Assembly: GCF_900156895.1 (NCBI RefSeq)
Contig: NZ_FTPD01000023.1
Span: 415,010 to 479,009 of the forward strand
Length of the DNA: 64,000 nt
DNA from: Mesorhizobium prunaredense
GTDB lineage: Bacteria > Pseudomonadota > Alphaproteobacteria > Rhizobiales > Rhizobiaceae
Direction of reading: 5' to 3'
This document shows, in pieces, positions 63,347 through 64,000 of the stretch; the stretch's first letter is position 1; each line of letters begins with the position of its first letter. Both the position numbers and the translations under genes were made by a program. The notes under the pieces were generated by a model. That model was given only the letters and a program-made list of their open reading frames with translations, ran no database searches and had not been told where the DNA came from.

Positions 63347-64000
63347 CTATTCGCCTGCGTGGATCTGACCGGAGCCGCCGACGGAAACGATGTTGAAGGG
63401 CTTGCCTTCGACGGCAATGTCGCCGGTTTTCTCGAACGACGTCGCGTCGACGAGATGCAGCACACCTTGCAGGGGATCAGTGACCACGATCTTGTCGCCG
63501 GCGACCGCGACACGCGGCCTCGGATCGTTCCAGTGACCGTCCATCGAATAGGGGTCGGTCAGCTTGAGCGAGTTTGCGATCTCCCCCTTCACCACGTCGA
63601 GTTGGTGAAGCTGGCCGTCCTCGGTGAAGACGTAGGCGAACTTGGCACGAACGGAGTTGATCGCGAAATGCACGCGGCGCGTCGGAAGGTTGATCAGCCG
63701 GAATGCGTCGCTCTCGATCGTCGGATCGATCAGCACCACCTTGTCGGCGCCGTAGTTGCCGAGGAAATATTGCAGGCCTCGGCCGCCGATCAGCGTCGTC
63801 GTTTTGCCATCCGGCAGGCTGTCGGCATAGGGCAGATGACGGATCGCCGGGCTGCCGTCGCCATGGCTGACGACAAGCAGGCCGGTGGCGCAGGCGAAAG
63901 CCAGGATATTGCCGGAAGACGCCTCGCCGTGGAGGTCTGGGCAGGCGTGGATGCCGCCGATCGGCGCGCCGGCTTTGTCAGCGACCCTGATGCCGACCGG
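63347..64000 (-). CDS. aztD: Periplasmic zinc metallochaperone AztD, 5' partial
   Basis: C-terminal 217 residues of a beta-propeller protein; the frame is open to the window edge and upstream codons continue the family (GGIHACPDLHGEASSGN, then TLIGGRGLQYFLGNYG). Later repeats read RRVHFAINSVRAKFAYVFTED, DPYSMDGHWNDPRPRVAVAG and EGKPFNIVSVGGSGQIHAGE (quoted in parts). AztD hands zinc to the AztC binding protein of an AztABCD importer, which should lie beyond the window. Confidence 0.85.
   Translation of the reverse strand, partial: PVGIRVADKAGAPIGGIHACPDLHGEASSGNILAFACATGLLVVSHGDGSPAIRHLPYADSLPDGKTTTLIGGRGLQYFLGNYGADKVVLIDPTIESDAFRLINLPTRRVHFAINSVRAKFAYVFTEDGQLHQLDVVKGEIANSLKLTDPYSMDGHWNDPRPRVAVAGDKIVVTDPLQGVLHLVDATSFEKTGDIAVEGKPFNIVSVGGSGQIHAGE

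Overview
The window is high-GC, densely coded chromosomal DNA that looks like a Mesorhizobium-type member of the Rhizobiales. The evidence is the gene families (AmaB, an ECF42 sigma factor with a DGPF partner, AztD, a NuoE-like C-terminal domain, DUF2126/transglutaminase genes) and several families of short palindromic intergenic repeats of the kind common in rhizobia. I saw no rRNA, tRNA, CRISPR array, phage or insertion sequence.

Layout. 1-1.9 kb: end of a thiamine-precursor (HMP) ABC transporter (ThiZ, ThiY) and a remnant of a flavin monooxygenase. 2-8.2 kb: AI-2E-type permease, alpha-aminoadipic semialdehyde dehydrogenase (AmaB), an ECF42-type sigma factor with its DGPF partner, and topoisomerase IB. 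8.4-15.1 kb: transglutaminase, circularly permuted ATP-grasp/alpha-E protein, and transglutaminase-DUF2126 protein, a predicted peptide-ligating system whose product is unknown. 15.2-19.8 kb: glutaryl-CoA dehydrogenase with a divergent LysR regulator, and Tex. 19.9-29.3 kb: two NylB-like serine hydrolases, a PotGHIF-type polyamine ABC transporter, a YtcJ-like amidohydrolase and an acetylpolyamine amidohydrolase, which together suggest uptake and hydrolysis of acylated polyamines or amides. 29.4-36.1 kb: RibD_C-type reductase, a frameshifted second copy, an ArsR/SRPBCC pair, an MFS exporter, and a TetR regulator facing an MDR oxidoreductase across a strong dyad. 36.3-45 kb: coiled-coil protein, SCP2 protein, a GNAT gene carrying a palindromic repeat inside its reading frame, ornithine-type decarboxylase with a long leader, amidase with LysR, and a DUF1007/NicO nickel-cobalt export pair. 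45.2-54 kb: DenD, a CDF metal exporter, a second GNAT, an aminotransferase, a second DGPF protein, SDR, DUF533, TrhO and Eda. 54-64 kb: MepK-like M15 endopeptidase with a long repetitive tail, an NtrC-type sigma-54 activator, PepF, a membrane-anchored Ala/Lys/Pro-rich helix-hairpin-helix protein, PabB and a class IV aminotransferase for p-aminobenzoate, and a partial AztD zinc chaperone.

Themes: lysine/glutarate and polyamine metabolism (AmaB, GcdH, decarboxylase, PotFGHI, acetylpolyamine amidohydrolase), metal handling (NicO, CDF, AztD), and folate synthesis. The least understood parts are the 8.4-15.1 kb peptide-ligase-like locus, the membrane-anchored protein at 60.5 kb, and the repeat element now translated inside a GNAT acetyltransferase.
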